Shown in pieces: positions 39,967-51,941 of a stretch of DNA of 64,000 nucleotides. The notes under the pieces were generated by a model, which saw nothing but the letters and a program-made list of their open reading frames with translations, was not told the DNA's origin and ran no database searches. Source of the DNA: Bacillota bacterium (GTDB taxonomy: Bacteria; Bacillota; Dethiobacteria; DTU022; UBA8154); assembly GCA_012728375.1 (NCBI GenBank), contig JAAYFF010000021.1, forward strand, positions 1-64,000. The letters run 5' to 3'. A program made the translations under genes and the position numbers. How positions within the stretch are numbered: the first letter of the stretch is position 1; each line of letters begins with the position of its first letter.

Positions 39967-42054
39967 ATGAGCCAATCAGCCGGTATGACAGGCAATACGG
40001 AAAATGAGATCAGGAAGACTGAAGGCCGGTTTCAGCTCGTTTCCGAGTTCTCGCCCCAGGGGGATCAGCCCCAGGCTGTGGAAAAACTTGTCCGGGGCCT
40101 GCAACGGGGCTATAAGGACCAGGTTTTGCTGGGAGTGACCGGGTCGGGGAAAACGTTTACCATGGCCAAAGTTATTGAGCAGATGCAAAAGCCCACCCTG
40201 GTCATTGCTCCCAATAAAACCCTGGCTGCCCAGCTTTGCAGCGAATTTAAAGAATTTTTCCCGCACAATGCGGTGGAGTTTTTTATCAGCTACTATGATT
40301 ATTACCAGCCTGAAGCATATATTCCCCAGTCAGACACCTATATTGAAAAGGATTCCTCTATAAACGAGGAGATTGACAAGCTCCGCCACTCGGCAACCAG
40401 CGCTCTTTTTGAACGCCGGGATGTAATTATCGTTGCCAGCGTTTCCTGTATTTACGGTCTGGGCTCCCCTATAGAATACAGGGAACAGGTTCTTTCCTTG
40501 CGGGTGGGTGCCGTGAAGAAAAGGGACGAAATTCTGCGCAAGCTGGTAGCCATACAGTACGAGCGCAACGATATGGACTTTCGCCGGGGGACGTTCCGGG
40601 TAAGGGGAGATGTTATTGAAATCTATCCCGCCTCCTTCACCGATGCGGCTATCCGTATAGAGCTCTTTGGAGACGAGATCGAGAGATTGCGGGAGATCGA
40701 TGTCCTTACCGGCAGGGTACTGGGCGAGCGGTCCCATGTGGCTATTTTCCCTGCCTCCCACTATGTAACGGGCAAAGAGCGCCTGGCGGAAGCGATCCGG
40801 GATATTGAGCAGGAACTGGCAGAAAGGCTAAGGGAGTTACGCAGCCGGGACAAACTGCTGGAGGCCCAGCGCCTGGAACAGCGCACCCTCTATGATCTGG
40901 AAATGATGCTGGAGGTGGGGTACTGCAACGGGATTGAGAACTACTCCCGTCATTTGGACAGGCGTCCTCCGGGAAGCAGGCCTTATACCCTGCTGGATTA
41001 TTTTCCCCGGGATTTTCTTCTTTTCATCGATGAATCCCATGTCAGCATTCCACAAATTCACGGCATGTATGGCGGCGATTTTTCGCGGAAAAGCACCCTT
41101 GTTGAACACGGCTTTCGCCTTCCTTCGGCACTGGATAACCGGCCGCTGCGTTTCGATGAATTTAGGAGCCTGGTTAATCAGGTCATTTATGTTTCGGCAA
41201 CTCCGGGAAGTTTTGAACTGGAAAAAGCGCAGCAAGTTGTGGAACAGATTATCCGGCCTACGGGGCTTGTGGACCCCGAGGTAATCGTCCGGCCTGTAGA
41301 CGGCCAGGTTGACGATCTATTCGGAGAAATCAAGAAAAGGGTTGCCCGCAATGAGCGGGTTCTGGTGACAACCCTTACCAAGCGCATGGCCGAAGACCTG
41401 ACGGATTACTACCGGGAAATGGGGATCAAAGTTCGTTATATGCATTCTGACATCGATTCCCTGGAGCGGCTGGAAATCATTCGCGGCCTCAGGTTGGGAG
41501 AGTTTGACGTTTTAATCGGTATTAACCTTTTACGGGAGGGGCTTGATCTTCCCGAAGTTTCCCTGGTAGCTATCCTTGATGCTGACAAGGAAGGCTTCCT
41601 GCGCTCGGAACGTTCCCTTATCCAGACCATCGGGAGAGCTTCCCGGAACATTAACGGGCAGGTAATCATGTATGCCCGGGAGGTGACCCCTTCCATGGCT
41701 GCTGCCCTTAGGGAAACGGAGCGCCGCCGCAAGAAACAGCTCGCCTATAATGAGAGATACAATATTACGCCGCGGACTGTGCAAAAAGGTATCCGCGCGC
41801 CCCTGCAGGCAACTCAGGTGGCGGAGGAGCCCGCTTCCTATCTCAAGGTTACATCCGAAAAGGCCAGGGCTATGGGCAAAAAGGAACGGCAACGCTTGAT
41901 ACGGGATCTGGAGAAGGAAATGAAGGAGGCAGCCCGGGAATTGAACTTTGAACGCGCGGCTGAAATCCGGGATGTCATTTTTGAGATTCGGGCCATGGGC
42001 AAAAAATGGGCTCCTTCCCCTCTGCGGGAGGCCCAGCAAGTACAGGACGGGTAA
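39967..42054 (+). CDS. uvrB: Excinuclease ABC subunit B
   Basis: [40 protein letters not shown]-terminal UVR motif. Confidence 0.98.
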   Translation: MSQSAGMTGNTENEIRKTEGRFQLVSEFSPQGDQPQAVEKLVRGLQRGYKDQVLLGVTGSGKTFTMAKVIEQMQKPTLVIAPNKTLAAQLCSEFKEFFPHNAVEFFISYYDYYQPEAYIPQSDTYIEKDSSINEEIDKLRHSATSALFERRDVIIVASVSCIYGLGSPIEYREQVLSLRVGAVKKRDEILRKLVAIQYERNDMDFRRGTFRVRGDVIEIYPASFTDAAIRIELFGDEIERLREIDVLTGRVLGERSHVAIFPASHYVTGKERLAEAIRDIEQELAERLRELRSRDKLLEAQRLEQRTLYDLEMMLEVGYCNGIENYSRHLDRRPPGSRPYTLLDYFPRDFLLFIDESHVSIPQIHGMYGGDFSRKSTLVEHGFRLPSALDNRPLRFDEFRSLVNQVIYVSATPGSFELEKAQQVVEQIIRPTGLVDPEVIVRPVDGQVDDLFGEIKKRVARNERVLVTTLTKRMAEDLTDYYREMGIKVRYMHSDIDSLERLEIIRGLRLGEFDVLIGINLLREGLDLPEVSLVAILDADKEGFLRSERSLIQTIGRASRNINGQVIMYAREVTPSMAAALRETERRRKKQLAYNERYNITPRTVQKGIRAPLQATQVAEEPASYLKVTSEKARAMGKKERQRLIRDLEKEMKEAARELNFERAAEIRDVIFEIRAMGKKWAPSPLREAQQVQDG

Positions 42055-42056
42055 CA

Positions 42057-44897
42057 ATGGAGAAAAAAATAATTATTAAAGGTGCCAGGGAACACAATCT
42101 GAAAAATATTGATGTGGAGATCCCGCGCGACAAGCTGATCGTTTTCACAGGCTTGAGCGGTTCAGGAAAGTCATCCCTTGCCTTTGATACCATTTATGCG
42201 GAAGGGCAGCGACGCTATGTGGAATCCCTTTCCGCGTATGCCCGGCAGTTTCTGGGGCAGATGGAAAAACCGGATGTAGATTTTATCGAAGGCCTTTCCC
42301 CTGCTGTTTCCATTGATCAAAAGGGCACGTCGCGCAATCCCCGTTCCACGGTGGGGACAGTGACGGAAATATATGACTACCTGCGGCTTTTGTATGCCCG
42401 CATTGGAAAACCGCACTGCCCTTATTGTAAGGAGGCTATCTCCGGACAAACGGTGCAGCAAATGGTGGATACCATCCTGCAATATCCCGAAGGGACGCGG
42501 CTTTTGGTGATGGCTCCGCTGGTGCGCGGGCGCAAGGGCGAATACGCGGTTCTTCTCGATGAGCTGCGCAAAAAGGGCTATGTTCGGGTGCGCGTTGACG
42601 GGGAAATGAGGGAACTTGACGAGGAGATCAGCCTTGATAAAAACCGGAAGCACAACCTGGAGGTTATCGTTGATCGCCTCGTAGTACGGGAAAAGATAGC
42701 ATCCCGCCTGGCCGATTCCCTGGAAACGGCCCTGGATCTGGGCGACGGGCTGGTGATCGTCAAAGAGCAGGAAGGAGAGGAGATGCTTTTCAGCAGTTCT
42801 TTTTCCTGTCTGCACTGCGGGTTCAGCTTTGAAGAAATTTCTCCGCGCCTGTTTTCTTTTAACAGCCCGTACGGAGCCTGCCCCCATTGCGGAGGACTCG
42901 GTGCGACCATGGAATTTGACCCGGAGCTGGTCGTACCCAATCCGGAACTTTCCATTTCCGAAGGGGCTATTCATCCGTGGGGGGGGAATCAAAACGGATA
43001 CTACAGGCAATTTTTAGAGGCTTTTGCCGAGACTTTTAACCTGGATCTTAACAAGCCTTTCCAAGCGTACAGTGAAGAAGAAAAGGAACTTCTTTTCTAC
43101 GGTTCTCCCCAGCAGGTTGACTTTCGCTACAAGGTCCTTTCCCGGGGCAGGATAAGGCACTACAAGCGCGCTTTCCCGGGAATTTTAAATATTCTGGCAG
43201 AAAGATACAGGGAATCGGAAAGCGATGAAGTAAGGGCAATTATGGCCAGGTATATGCGCAGCAAATCCTGTCCCGTCTGCCGCGGGACCAGATTAAAAGA
43301 GGCAAGCCTGGCGGTTACCGTCGGAGGAATGAATATTGCCCAGTTAACGGCTCTTACCGTTAAGGATGTCCAGGATTTCCTTGCCCGCCTTTCTTTATCG
43401 GAAAAAGATGCTTATATTGCACGGCAGGTCATGAAAGAGATCTCTGCCCGCCTGGGCTTTCTCATCGACGTGGGCCTGGGGTACCTGACTCTGGACCGCA
43501 CAGCCACGACCCTTTCAGGAGGGGAAGCCCAGCGCATCCGGCTGGCAACTCAGATAGGTTCCGGCCTGACAGGGGTTATTTATATTCTGGATGAGCCCAG
43601 CATCGGCCTGCATCAAAGGGATAACGCCCGCCTGCTGCAGACCCTGTTTAAAATGAGGGACCTGGGCAATACCGTTATTGTGGTGGAGCACGACGAAGAC
43701 ACGATTCGCAGCGCGGATTTTATTGTGGACATGGGTCCGGGCGCGGGGGAGATGGGCGGGCATGTTGTTGCTGCCGGCCCTTTGGAGACAATTATCGGCA
43801 ATCCCCGTTCCATTACCGGGGATTATCTTGCCGGCCGGCGTTCCATACCCCTTCCGGATCAGCGGCGGCCTCTTCCGGAAAAAAAATGGCTTCAGATCCG
43901 GGGAGCAAGGGCCAACAATCTCAAAAATCTGGATGTGGCTTTTCCCCTGGGAGTCTTTACCTGTGTAACGGGCGTTTCAGGTTCGGGAAAGAGCACCCTT
44001 GTTAATGAAATCCTCGCCCGTGCGCTGGCACAAAAGCTGCACCGCTCCAGGGAACCGGTGGGAGAGTACCGGGAGATCCTGGGGATCGAGTATCTTGATA
44101 AAGTTATTGAGATTGACCAGTCGCCTATCGGGCGGACTCCCCGCTCCAATCCGGCAACCTATACCGGCGTTTTTAACGACATCAGGGAGCTTTTTGCCCA
44201 GACAACGGAGTCCAAGATGAGGGGGTATAAGGCCGGGCGCTTTAGCTTTAACGTCAAGGGCGGGCGTTGCGAAGCCTGCCGGGGGGACGGCATCATCCGC
44301 ATTGAGATGCATTTTCTCCCCGATGTTTATGTTCCCTGTGAGGTCTGCAAGGGGCAGCGCTATAACAGGGAAACCCTTGAAGTAACTTTTAAGGGGAAAA
44401 ATATCAGCCAGGTGCTGAATATGAGCGTGCAGGAGGCACTGGATTTTTTTTCCGCCATCCCGCGGGTGCAGAGAAAATTGCAGACCCTTGCGGATGTGGG
44501 ACTTGGTTATATGCGCGTCGGGCAGCCGGCCACAACCCTTTCCGGCGGCGAAGCCCAGCGGGTCAAACTTGCTGCGGAGCTGTCCCGGCGCAGCAACGGT
44601 AAAACATTGTATATCCTGGACGAGCCGACCACCGGACTGCACATTGACGATATTAAAAAACTCCTTTCCATTCTGGAACGCCTGGTGGACAACGGAGATA
44701 CGGTGGTGGTCATCGAGCATAATCTCGATGTAATCAAGAGGGCTGACTATATCATTGATCTTGGTCCCGAAGGAGGGGATGCAGGCGGTGAAATAGTCGC
44801 CCAGGGGACGCCGGAAGAGGTTGCCTGTGTGGAAGCCTCTTTTACCGGCCGTTTTCTGAGAAAAGTGCTGCAGGGAAGAGTGCCCAGTGGATGTTGA
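42057..44897 (+). CDS. uvrA: Excinuclease ABC subunit A
   Basis: [62 protein letters not shown]; two ABC modules. Confidence 0.98.
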   Translation: MEKKIIIKGAREHNLKNIDVEIPRDKLIVFTGLSGSGKSSLAFDTIYAEGQRRYVESLSAYARQFLGQMEKPDVDFIEGLSPAVSIDQKGTSRNPRSTVGTVTEIYDYLRLLYARIGKPHCPYCKEAISGQTVQQMVDTILQYPEGTRLLVMAPLVRGRKGEYAVLLDELRKKGYVRVRVDGEMRELDEEISLDKNRKHNLEVIVDRLVVREKIASRLADSLETALDLGDGLVIVKEQEGEEMLFSSSFSCLHCGFSFEEISPRLFSFNSPYGACPHCGGLGATMEFDPELVVPNPELSISEGAIHPWGGNQNGYYRQFLEAFAETFNLDLNKPFQAYSEEEKELLFYGSPQQVDFRYKVLSRGRIRHYKRAFPGILNILAERYRESESDEVRAIMARYMRSKSCPVCRGTRLKEASLAVTVGGMNIAQLTALTVKDVQDFLARLSLSEKDAYIARQVMKEISARLGFLIDVGLGYLTLDRTATTLSGGEAQRIRLATQIGSGLTGVIYILDEPSIGLHQRDNARLLQTLFKMRDLGNTVIVVEHDEDTIRSADFIVDMGPGAGEMGGHVVAAGPLETIIGNPRSITGDYLAGRRSIPLPDQRRPLPEKKWLQIRGARANNLKNLDVAFPLGVFTCVTGVSGSGKSTLVNEILARALAQKLHRSREPVGEYREILGIEYLDKVIEIDQSPIGRTPRSNPATYTGVFNDIRELFAQTTESKMRGYKAGRFSFNVKGGRCEACRGDGIIRIEMHFLPDVYVPCEVCKGQRYNRETLEVTFKGKNISQVLNMSVQEALDFFSAIPRVQRKLQTLADVGLGYMRVGQPATTLSGGEAQRVKLAAELSRRSNGKTLYILDEPTTGLHIDDIKKLLSILERLVDNGDTVVVIEHNLDVIKRADYIIDLGPEGGDAGGEIVAQGTPEEVACVEASFTGRFLRKVLQGRVPSGC

Positions 44898-46698
44898 ACT
44901 AAGAACAAAACTGAAGGAAAAATTGGCCCGGTTGCCCCATAGCTCCGGGGTCTACCTTTTCCGGGATGAAGAGGGTACTGTTATTTATGTGGGCAAAGCG
45001 GTTGATCTGCGCCAGCGCGTGCGCTCTTATTTTCAAAATCCCGCCTCTGTTTCTCCGCGCATAAGATTGATGGCGGAAAAGATTGCCGATCTTTTTTATA
45101 TTATTACCGATTCGGAAGAAGAGGCCTTTATACTGGAGTCCAATCTTATCAAAGAATATTCCCCCCGCTACAATATTCAGTTCAAGGACGATAAAAACTA
45201 TCCCTACCTGTGCCTTACCTTGGACGAACCCTATCCCAGGCTGATCGTTGCCCGTCGTCCCGAGAGGAAGAAGGCTAAATATTTTGGCCCTTACAGCAAT
45301 GCCGGTGCTGTAAGGGAAACAATGCGCCTTATTAAAAAAATCTTTCCCCTGCGCAGTTGCAAACAGGAGTTAAAGGAAGGGGAAGCAAAAGGGCGTCCCT
45401 GCCTCAACTGGCAGATTAAACGTTGCCTGGCCCCCTGCAGGGGAGAGTTGCCCAGGGAAGAATATCTGGCGGTTGTGGAGCAGGTTGTTCTCTTTCTGGA
45501 AGGGAGGCAGCAGGCCTTATTAAAAAAAGTGGAGCGCGAGATGCGCGCTGCCTCCGACGCCCTGGATTTTGAGAAGGCTGCCCGCCTTCGGGACCAGTAC
45601 TTTTCCCTGCAAAAGGTAATGGAACGGCAAAAAGCCGTTGCCGGCGATTCCCGGGACAGGGATGCCATTGCCCTGGTCTCCAGGCCGTGGGGCTTCTCGG
45701 TGGGGGTCTTTAAAGTGCGCGGCGGCAAGCTGGTGGGTGCGGAAAACTTTTCTTCCCGGGAGACGGAGGGTATGGAACCTGAAACGGTGATGAAAGAATT
45801 TATCCGGCATTTTTATGGGGGGGCATCTTTTATCCCGGGAGAAATCATTCTTTCCCACCTTCCGGAGGATTCCGGGCTCCTGGAAGCGTGGCTTAGAAAG
45901 ATAAAAGGCCGCGGCCGGGTGGTCATCAAAGTGCCCCGGCGGGGGGAGAAAAAGGCCCTTCTGGAGTTGTTGAAAAAAAACGCGCTGCAGCACGGAGAGC
46001 AGGAAGAAGAGAAAGTTGAGCAGGAGCAGCTCGCGCTGAAAGAGTTGGCCAGGATTTTGGGCTTGCCGGGACCCCCGGAAAGAATTGAAGGCTATGATAT
46101 TTCCCATTTTGCCGGAAGGGAAACGGTTGGCTCAATGGTGGTTTTCCTGCAGGGGAAGCCCTGGAAAGAGGGGTACAGGCGTTTTAAAATTAGAGAGGGG
46201 AAAGCAGCGGATGATTATGGGGCCCTGGCAGAAATGCTGGAGCGCCGGTTTCGCCATAACAAAACTCCCCTTCCCTCCCTTGTGCTCATCGACGGCGGCC
46301 GCGGCCAGCTTTCTGTTGGGCAGAGGGTCCTGCAGGAAAAGGGCCTGGCAGATGTTCCCCTGGCCGCGCTGGCCAAAGAGGAGGAAATGCTCTTTCTGCC
46401 CGGGGAAAAGGCCCCGCTGCGCCTGCCCGGTTCCCACCCGGCCCTTAAGCTCCTGCAGCAGGTACGGGACGAGGCGCACCGTTTTGCTATTTCGCTGAGC
46501 CGGGACTTGCAAGTTAAGAGCAGTCTCGGTTCGTTCCTGGAAAGCGTGCCGGGGATAGGGCCGGCGCGCAGGAAGGCCTTGCTGGAGCATTTTGAAGGCT
46601 TGGAGGCGTTAAAGGAAGCCTCCCTGGAGGAGATAAAGGCTGTAGAAGGGATCAGCGCTAACGTCGCAGAGAGCCTGTACCGGAAGCTTCGCGAATGA
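44887..46698 (+). CDS. uvrC: Excinuclease ABC subunit C
   Basis: [43 protein letters not shown] motif; C-terminal HhH. Confidence 0.97.
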   Translation: MDVELRTKLKEKLARLPHSSGVYLFRDEEGTVIYVGKAVDLRQRVRSYFQNPASVSPRIRLMAEKIADLFYIITDSEEEAFILESNLIKEYSPRYNIQFKDDKNYPYLCLTLDEPYPRLIVARRPERKKAKYFGPYSNAGAVRETMRLIKKIFPLRSCKQELKEGEAKGRPCLNWQIKRCLAPCRGELPREEYLAVVEQVVLFLEGRQQALLKKVEREMRAASDALDFEKAARLRDQYFSLQKVMERQKAVAGDSRDRDAIALVSRPWGFSVGVFKVRGGKLVGAENFSSRETEGMEPETVMKEFIRHFYGGASFIPGEIILSHLPEDSGLLEAWLRKIKGRGRVVIKVPRRGEKKALLELLKKNALQHGEQEEEKVEQEQLALKELARILGLPGPPERIEGYDISHFAGRETVGSMVVFLQGKPWKEGYRRFKIREGKAADDYGALAEMLERRFRHNKTPLPSLVLIDGGRGQLSVGQRVLQEKGLADVPLAALAKEEEMLFLPGEKAPLRLPGSHPALKLLQQVRDEAHRFAISLSRDLQVKSSLGSFLESVPGIGPARRKALLEHFEGLEALKEASLEEIKAVEGISANVAESLYRKLRE

Positions 46699-46724
46699 AG
46701 CAGAAGAACCGTCCCCATGCTTCA
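46696..46724. repeat. REP-like remnant TGAAGCA-gaagaaccgtcccca-TGCTTCA
   Basis: 7-bp perfect arms around AGAACCGTCCCC. Confidence 0.5.
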
Positions 46725-46792
46725 CCTTGACATCAGCTCTTTTTCTTTGTAAGCTTATAGTAGCTTATAATGTTCTGCGATGAGGAAAAAAG

Positions 46793-47599
46793 ATGAAGTA
46801 TAAACTGTTGGCCCTTGATCTCGACGATACTTTGCTTAATGAGCAGTATAAAATTTCTGACCGCAACATTAAAGCCCTGAAAGAAGCTGCATCAAAGGGG
46901 ATTGAGATAACCATAGCCACCGGGCGCATGTTTAGGTCCGCTCTTCCTTACGCCAGGGAACTGGGGATTACCATGCCTCTTATTACCTATCACGGGGCAT
47001 TGATAAAGGAAACCACAGGGGAAAAAAGAGTTCTCAGGCAGTGGGGCGTCCCGTATGAATTGGCATTGGAAATTCTTCGTTTTGCAGAAACTGAAGGTTT
47101 TCATATAAATATTTATCTGGATGATAATCTTTATGTAAAGGAGGAGAATGAAAATTCCCGTTATTATCAGAGTATAGCTTCCATTCCTTTGGAAACTGTA
47201 GGGGATCTGGCCGGCTATCTGGAGAGGGTTGGCAAGGAGCCAACAAAACTGACGGTAATCAACCGCGAGGGGCGGCTCCCAGAGCTGCAAAAATTTCTCC
47301 AGGGAAAATATTCCTCCGAACTTTCTGTTGTGCAGTCACGTCCTTTTTTCCTGGAAATCACGCACCGGGAAGCCACAAAAGGTCGTGCCCTGAAATTCCT
47401 GGCGGAAAGGAAAAACCTGTCCCCCAGCCAGGTCATCGCCATGGGGGACAGTTATAACGATATTGATATGCTGCAGTATGCAGGGATGGGTGTAGCCATG
47501 GGCAACGCTCCGCCGGATGTTCAGAAGGCGGCCGATTTTGTTGCCGCAGCCAGCAGCGAAGATGGGGTAGCACTTTTCCTCGAGAAATACATTCTTTAA
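46793..47599 (+). CDS. Cof-type HAD-IIB hydrolase
   Basis: YKLLALDLDDTLLNEQYKIS, ITIATGRMFRSA, AMGDSYNDIDMLQYAGMGVAMGNA. Confidence 0.93.
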   Translation: MKYKLLALDLDDTLLNEQYKISDRNIKALKEAASKGIEITIATGRMFRSALPYARELGITMPLITYHGALIKETTGEKRVLRQWGVPYELALEILRFAETEGFHINIYLDDNLYVKEENENSRYYQSIASIPLETVGDLAGYLERVGKEPTKLTVINREGRLPELQKFLQGKYSSELSVVQSRPFFLEITHREATKGRALKFLAERKNLSPSQVIAMGDSYNDIDMLQYAGMGVAMGNAPPDVQKAADFVAAASSEDGVALFLEKYIL

Positions 47600-47643
47600 A
47601 GATGGCTTCTACCTTTCTGGTTTTTCTGAAAATTCATTGACTT

Positions 47644-48399
47644 GTGGAGGGGGTTATGCAAAAAATTAAGCTCGTTGCTGATCTCCACATTCATACTATT
47701 GCCAGTGGACATGCCTACAGCACCTATGCCGAGATAGTAAAAGCAGCCGCGAAGAAAGGGCTGCAGGCGGTTGCCCTGACTGACCACGGACCTGCCACTC
47801 CCGGAGGCCCTTACCGCTCTTACTTCCAAAACTTGACCATTTTGCCGGAAAGGGAAAGAAACGTGGAAATACTGCGGGGTATTGAAGCGAACATTATTGA
47901 TCGGGACGGCACCCTCGATCTGCCGGAGGACTATCTGCAAATGCTCGATCTGGTCTGGGCAGGGTTTCATGTGGCCTGTCTGCAGCCGGCCGGCAAGAGT
48001 ATCAATACGGAAACAATTCTTAATGCCCTGGCCAACCCTTATGTGGACGGCATAGTTCATCCGGGAAACCCGGATTTTGCCATCGATGAAGAGACAGTGG
48101 TGCGGGAGGCTGTAAAAAGAGGAAAGATTCTTGAAATTAATAACAGCTCTTTTACTATGCGCAGGGGAAGTATGGGCGGCTGCCTGGAGATTGCCCGCGC
48201 CATACGGCGGTTTGACGGGATTGTCGCCCTGAACAGCGGTGCCCATGTTGCTGCAAATGTGGGGGAGTTTGACAGGGCTTTAAAACTGATAGATGAGGTA
48301 GGTATTTCTTCGGAAAGGATTTTGAATGCCGATTTGGGGATGTTAAAGGCATTTTTAAAAAGCCGCGGAAAAAGGCGTTTCCAAATTAAAGGAGCCTAA
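47644..48399 (+). CDS. PHP-domain phosphatase/hydrolase (YcdX-like)
   Basis: LVADLHIHTIASGHAYSTYAEIV, ALTDHGPATPG, HPGNPDF. Confidence 0.9.
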   Translation: MEGVMQKIKLVADLHIHTIASGHAYSTYAEIVKAAAKKGLQAVALTDHGPATPGGPYRSYFQNLTILPERERNVEILRGIEANIIDRDGTLDLPEDYLQMLDLVWAGFHVACLQPAGKSINTETILNALANPYVDGIVHPGNPDFAIDEETVVREAVKRGKILEINNSSFTMRRGSMGGCLEIARAIRRFDGIVALNSGAHVAANVGEFDRALKLIDEVGISSERILNADLGMLKAFLKSRGKRRFQIKGA

Positions 48400-48417
48400 T
48401 TTTTAGGAGAGTAGGTA

Positions 48418-49290
48418 TTGATGATGCGGAAGAGTAGATTTGTTTTAATCACAGGCTTTTCCGGCGCCGGAAAGAGCGAGGCTTTACATAGCTTCGAGGA
48501 TCTGGGGTTCTTCTCCATGGATAACCTTCCGCCGGCGTTGATACCTAAATTTGCTGAATTATGTGTCCAGTCCGAGGGAAAGATCAGCCGTGTTGCGCTG
48601 GTTTGCGATATCAGGGGCGGGGAGCTTTTCAGCGGACTTTTTGAAGCTCTGGGCCGCCTGGAAGAAATGGGCTTTAACTATGAAATTCTTTTTTTGGAAG
48701 CAACTGAAGAAGTCTTGATACGGCGTTTTAAAGAAACGCGGCGGCGCCACCCCCTGGCGGAAAAGGGGACTATTGTCGAGGCGATAAGGGAGGAGAGAGC
48801 CCTTCTTGAAGATATCCGCGGCAAGGCTGATATGATTGTGGATACATCAGATTTGGCCCCGGCGGAGCTGAAAGAAAAAATTAACAGGCTTTATGCCCCG
48901 GAATCATGGGAAAAAACCATCCTCGTAACCCTGATATCTTTTGGCTATAAATACGGGCTGCCCCTTGATGCCGACCTGGTCTTCGATGTACGTTTCCTTC
49001 CCAACCCGTATTATGTGGATTCCCTCCGCTCATTAGACGGAAATGATTCCCGTGTTCAGAAATACCTCTGGAAATGGGTAATCACTCACCGCTTTTTTCA
49101 GAAACTGGAAGATTTGGTGACTTTTTTGCTTCCCTGCTATGTGAAAGAGGGAAAACCTCAGCTTGCCATTGCTATTGGCTGCACCGGAGGAAAACACCGT
49201 TCAGTAGCCCTTGCCAATGAACTGGCCCGTACACTGGATGAAAAAAAATATAAAGTCCGCATCGAACACCGCGATCTTAAAAAAGCATAG
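48418..49290 (+). CDS. rapZ: RapZ/YvcJ nucleotide-binding protein
   Basis: LITGFSGAGKSEALHSFEDLGFFSMDNLPPAL, AIGCTGGKHRSVALANELA. Confidence 0.96.
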   Translation: MMMRKSRFVLITGFSGAGKSEALHSFEDLGFFSMDNLPPALIPKFAELCVQSEGKISRVALVCDIRGGELFSGLFEALGRLEEMGFNYEILFLEATEEVLIRRFKETRRRHPLAEKGTIVEAIREERALLEDIRGKADMIVDTSDLAPAELKEKINRLYAPESWEKTILVTLISFGYKYGLPLDADLVFDVRFLPNPYYVDSLRSLDGNDSRVQKYLWKWVITHRFFQKLEDLVTFLLPCYVKEGKPQLAIAIGCTGGKHRSVALANELARTLDEKKYKVRIEHRDLKKA

Positions 49291-49341
49291 TAACTGCAAA
49301 TCCAGTTTTCCGAATACCTTGTAGTAGGGGAGTGAGCCTGA

Positions 49342-50322
49342 ATGCTTTCTTTTGCCCTGCAGGTTAAAAACGAACTGGCCCGCAGTCCGTTGGCAAAGCG
49401 CTGTTGCTCTATGGCAGAAATAAAGGCGTTTATACAGGCAAACGGTTTTCTGGTAATTGGGGAAAATGCCCGAAAAATTCTTATTCCAACGGAATATGCC
49501 CCCATAGCCCGTCGACTTTTCAAGCTGTTTAAGCATGCTTTTAAAATAACCCCGGATATTCTAATCTGCCGTAAAAACCGTCTGCAGAAAAAAAACAGCT
49601 TTCTTATCCAGGTGTCCGGGGAAGGTGATCTGTCCAAAATATTTCAGGAGCTAAGTTTCCCTTTTTTTGCCGGCGGCGGAAGTAATACTGAATTTGTAGA
49701 AAAAAAAGTATTAGAGGATGTTTGCTGCCGCAGGGCCTATCTGCGCGGTCTTTTTCTTGCTGGAGGTTCTTTGACCAATCCTGAAAGGGAATATCATCTG
49801 GAAATAGTGGTTCCCTATGAATCTTATGCAGAAGAGATTGTCCGGATGCTCAGTAACTTTAGTCTGAAGATTCGTTATTTTAGGCGCAAAGGCGATTTTG
49901 TCCTGTATTTAAAAGATGGAGAGAAGATTGGGGATTTCTTGAGAATTGTTGCTGCGCACAGCGGCCTCTTAAACTTTGAAAATATTCGCGTGGTCAAAGG
50001 TGTCCGCAATCAAATCAACAGGCTGGTCAATTGCGAGACAGCAAATCTGACAAAAACAATTTTTGCTTCTCAGGACCAGATCCAAAATATTCGCCTTATT
50101 CAGGAGACAATAGGCCTGGAAAATATTCCGCCATCCCTGCGGGAGGTTGCAGAGTTGCGTTTATCTTATCCTGAGGCAACCTTGAAAGAGCTTGGTGATC
50201 TGGCTGAGCCTGCGCTGACCAAGTCCAGCATTAACCATCGTTTGCGCAGGTTAAACGCTCTTGCCCTGAAAATCAAAGATCGAAAGCAGGGCAACTTGCC
50301 ATATGCGGGAAGGAATTTTTAA
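49342..50322 (+). CDS. whiA: WhiA sporulation-type regulator
   Basis: SFALQVKNELAR, RRAYLRGLFLAGGSLTNPEREYHLE, LRLSYPEATLKELGDLAEPALTKSSINHRLRRL. Confidence 0.95.
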   Translation: MLSFALQVKNELARSPLAKRCCSMAEIKAFIQANGFLVIGENARKILIPTEYAPIARRLFKLFKHAFKITPDILICRKNRLQKKNSFLIQVSGEGDLSKIFQELSFPFFAGGGSNTEFVEKKVLEDVCCRRAYLRGLFLAGGSLTNPEREYHLEIVVPYESYAEEIVRMLSNFSLKIRYFRRKGDFVLYLKDGEKIGDFLRIVAAHSGLLNFENIRVVKGVRNQINRLVNCETANLTKTIFASQDQIQNIRLIQETIGLENIPPSLREVAELRLSYPEATLKELGDLAEPALTKSSINHRLRRLNALALKIKDRKQGNLPYAGRNF

Positions 50323-50368
50323 GATTTTGTTTAAATAAATAATTAGAGGTGGGGGGGTAAAGCAAAGG

Positions 50369-51784
50369 ATGACAATTAATTTCGAGTTAATTGTTGAACA
50401 GACACAGAAACTTGTTATGACTCCGGCTCTTCAGCAGGCCATTACCCTTTTGCAATTCTCAACACCTGAACTTCAAGATTTTATTCAGAATGAAATAATT
50501 AACAATCCTCTTCTGGATACCCAGGATCCTGAACACGATCCGGAGCGGGAAAAAGAAATAAAAAGCGATGAAAACAGAATTGAAGATGTTTTTTTTTCCA
50601 GAGACAGCTCTTTTGATTGGAGCGATTATTTCAGCGAAGAGGCTGTTTTTCATCGTGAAAGGAAAACCGCGGTCAGGACAGAGCAGGAGTCCTTTCCAAT
50701 TGATCTGTACAATTTTAATGATAAAAACTTGGCTGAGCATTTGCTTTTTCAATTGCAAATTTGCACCCTTGATAAAAAGCGTTTTGCCATTGGAGAATAT
50801 TTAATCGGCAATCTTGATTCCTATGGTTATCTCCGGGGGGAAATCAGCGACCATGCCCGGTATCTTCAGGTATCTGAAGAAGAGATTTTAGATACGCTCA
50901 AAATTATTCAGACTTTCGAGCCGCCGGGAGTAGGTGCCAGAAACCTGGTAGAATGCCTTCTCATCCAAATGGAAGCCCGTCCCGATACTCCTCCCCTGGC
51001 TAAAACACTGGTGCAAAAATATTTAACAGAGATAGCAGGGGGAAAATACCGCCTTATTTGCCGGGAAATGGGTATTTCATTAAAGGAACTCCAGACGCTG
51101 CTCGATTTTATCCGCACTCTAAATCCAAAGCCGGGAGCCTATCTGGGCGGGGCGGAAAAGGTAAGGTACATTGTTCCCGATGTCCTGGTAGAAAAGATAG
51201 ATGGAGAGTATTTTATTACCATTAATGATAATATTCCCAATCTCTGCATAAATCCATTTTACCGCAATCTCTTTATGCACAGCGGCGAAGAAAGCGTACA
51301 GGGCTTTATTAAAAAACGCCTTGACAGCGCCCTGTGGTTAATGAGGAGTATTGAACAGAGGCGAGTTACGCTTTACAAGGTAACCCAGGAAATTGTTCGC
51401 ATTCAGAAGCCTTTCTTGGAACACGGTATTCATTATTTAAAACCCTTGACCCTTAAAGAAGTCGCCGATTTTCTGGGAATGCATGAATCCACTGTTTGCC
51501 GGGCAACGGCCAACAAATATGTACAGACTCCCCGGGGACTTTTCCCTTTAAAATTCTTCTTTTCCGTCGGACTCTGCGATGTAGGGGGAAGCGTCCGCTC
51601 TGTGCGGAGCATTAAGTCATACCTCAAAGAGTTAATTCAGAACGAAAATCCGTCTTCTCCGTACAGCGACCAGGAAATTGAATCCCTGCTTAAAAAGGAG
51701 GGGATCAGCGTTTCCCGGAGAACGATTACAAAGTACCGTAAAGAAATGGGTATTCCTCCTTCTTTTAAAAGGCGGCGGGTTTAA
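50369..51784 (+). CDS. rpoN: RNA polymerase sigma-54 factor
   Basis: QTQKLVMTPALQQAITLLQFS, ..SRRTITKYRKEMGIPPSFKRRR RpoN-box. Confidence 0.97.
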   Translation: MTINFELIVEQTQKLVMTPALQQAITLLQFSTPELQDFIQNEIINNPLLDTQDPEHDPEREKEIKSDENRIEDVFFSRDSSFDWSDYFSEEAVFHRERKTAVRTEQESFPIDLYNFNDKNLAEHLLFQLQICTLDKKRFAIGEYLIGNLDSYGYLRGEISDHARYLQVSEEEILDTLKIIQTFEPPGVGARNLVECLLIQMEARPDTPPLAKTLVQKYLTEIAGGKYRLICREMGISLKELQTLLDFIRTLNPKPGAYLGGAEKVRYIVPDVLVEKIDGEYFITINDNIPNLCINPFYRNLFMHSGEESVQGFIKKRLDSALWLMRSIEQRRVTLYKVTQEIVRIQKPFLEHGIHYLKPLTLKEVADFLGMHESTVCRATANKYVQTPRGLFPLKFFFSVGLCDVGGSVRSVRSIKSYLKELIQNENPSSPYSDQEIESLLKKEGISVSRRTITKYRKEMGIPPSFKRRRV

Positions 51785-51860
51785 CAGCGCAATGGCAAGC
51801 CCGCTTGTTTAAACAAAGGAATAATAATTTTCTTTCCTGAAAAGCTGAGCTTTGAAGGGA

Positions 51861-51909
51861 AAAATGGGTCTAAAAAGGACCATGCGGGACTTTTTTAGAC
51901 CCATTTTTA
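51861..51909 (+). terminator. Long intrinsic terminator/inverted repeat between rpoN and cggR
   Basis: AAAAATGGGTCTAAAAA ... TTTTTAGACCCATTTTT, 17-bp perfect arms. Confidence 0.85.
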
Positions 51910-51941
51910 ATTGTATAATAAGAGCAAGGAGCTGTGAAGTT

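Noticed and set aside
42171-43010. 279-aa antisense ORF in uvrA
   Set aside because: Shadow of UvrA coding sequence; no family features.
39967-46698. uvrB-uvrA-uvrC cluster as a defence-like island
   Set aside because: Standard nucleotide excision repair genes with normal motifs; no defence signature genes nearby.
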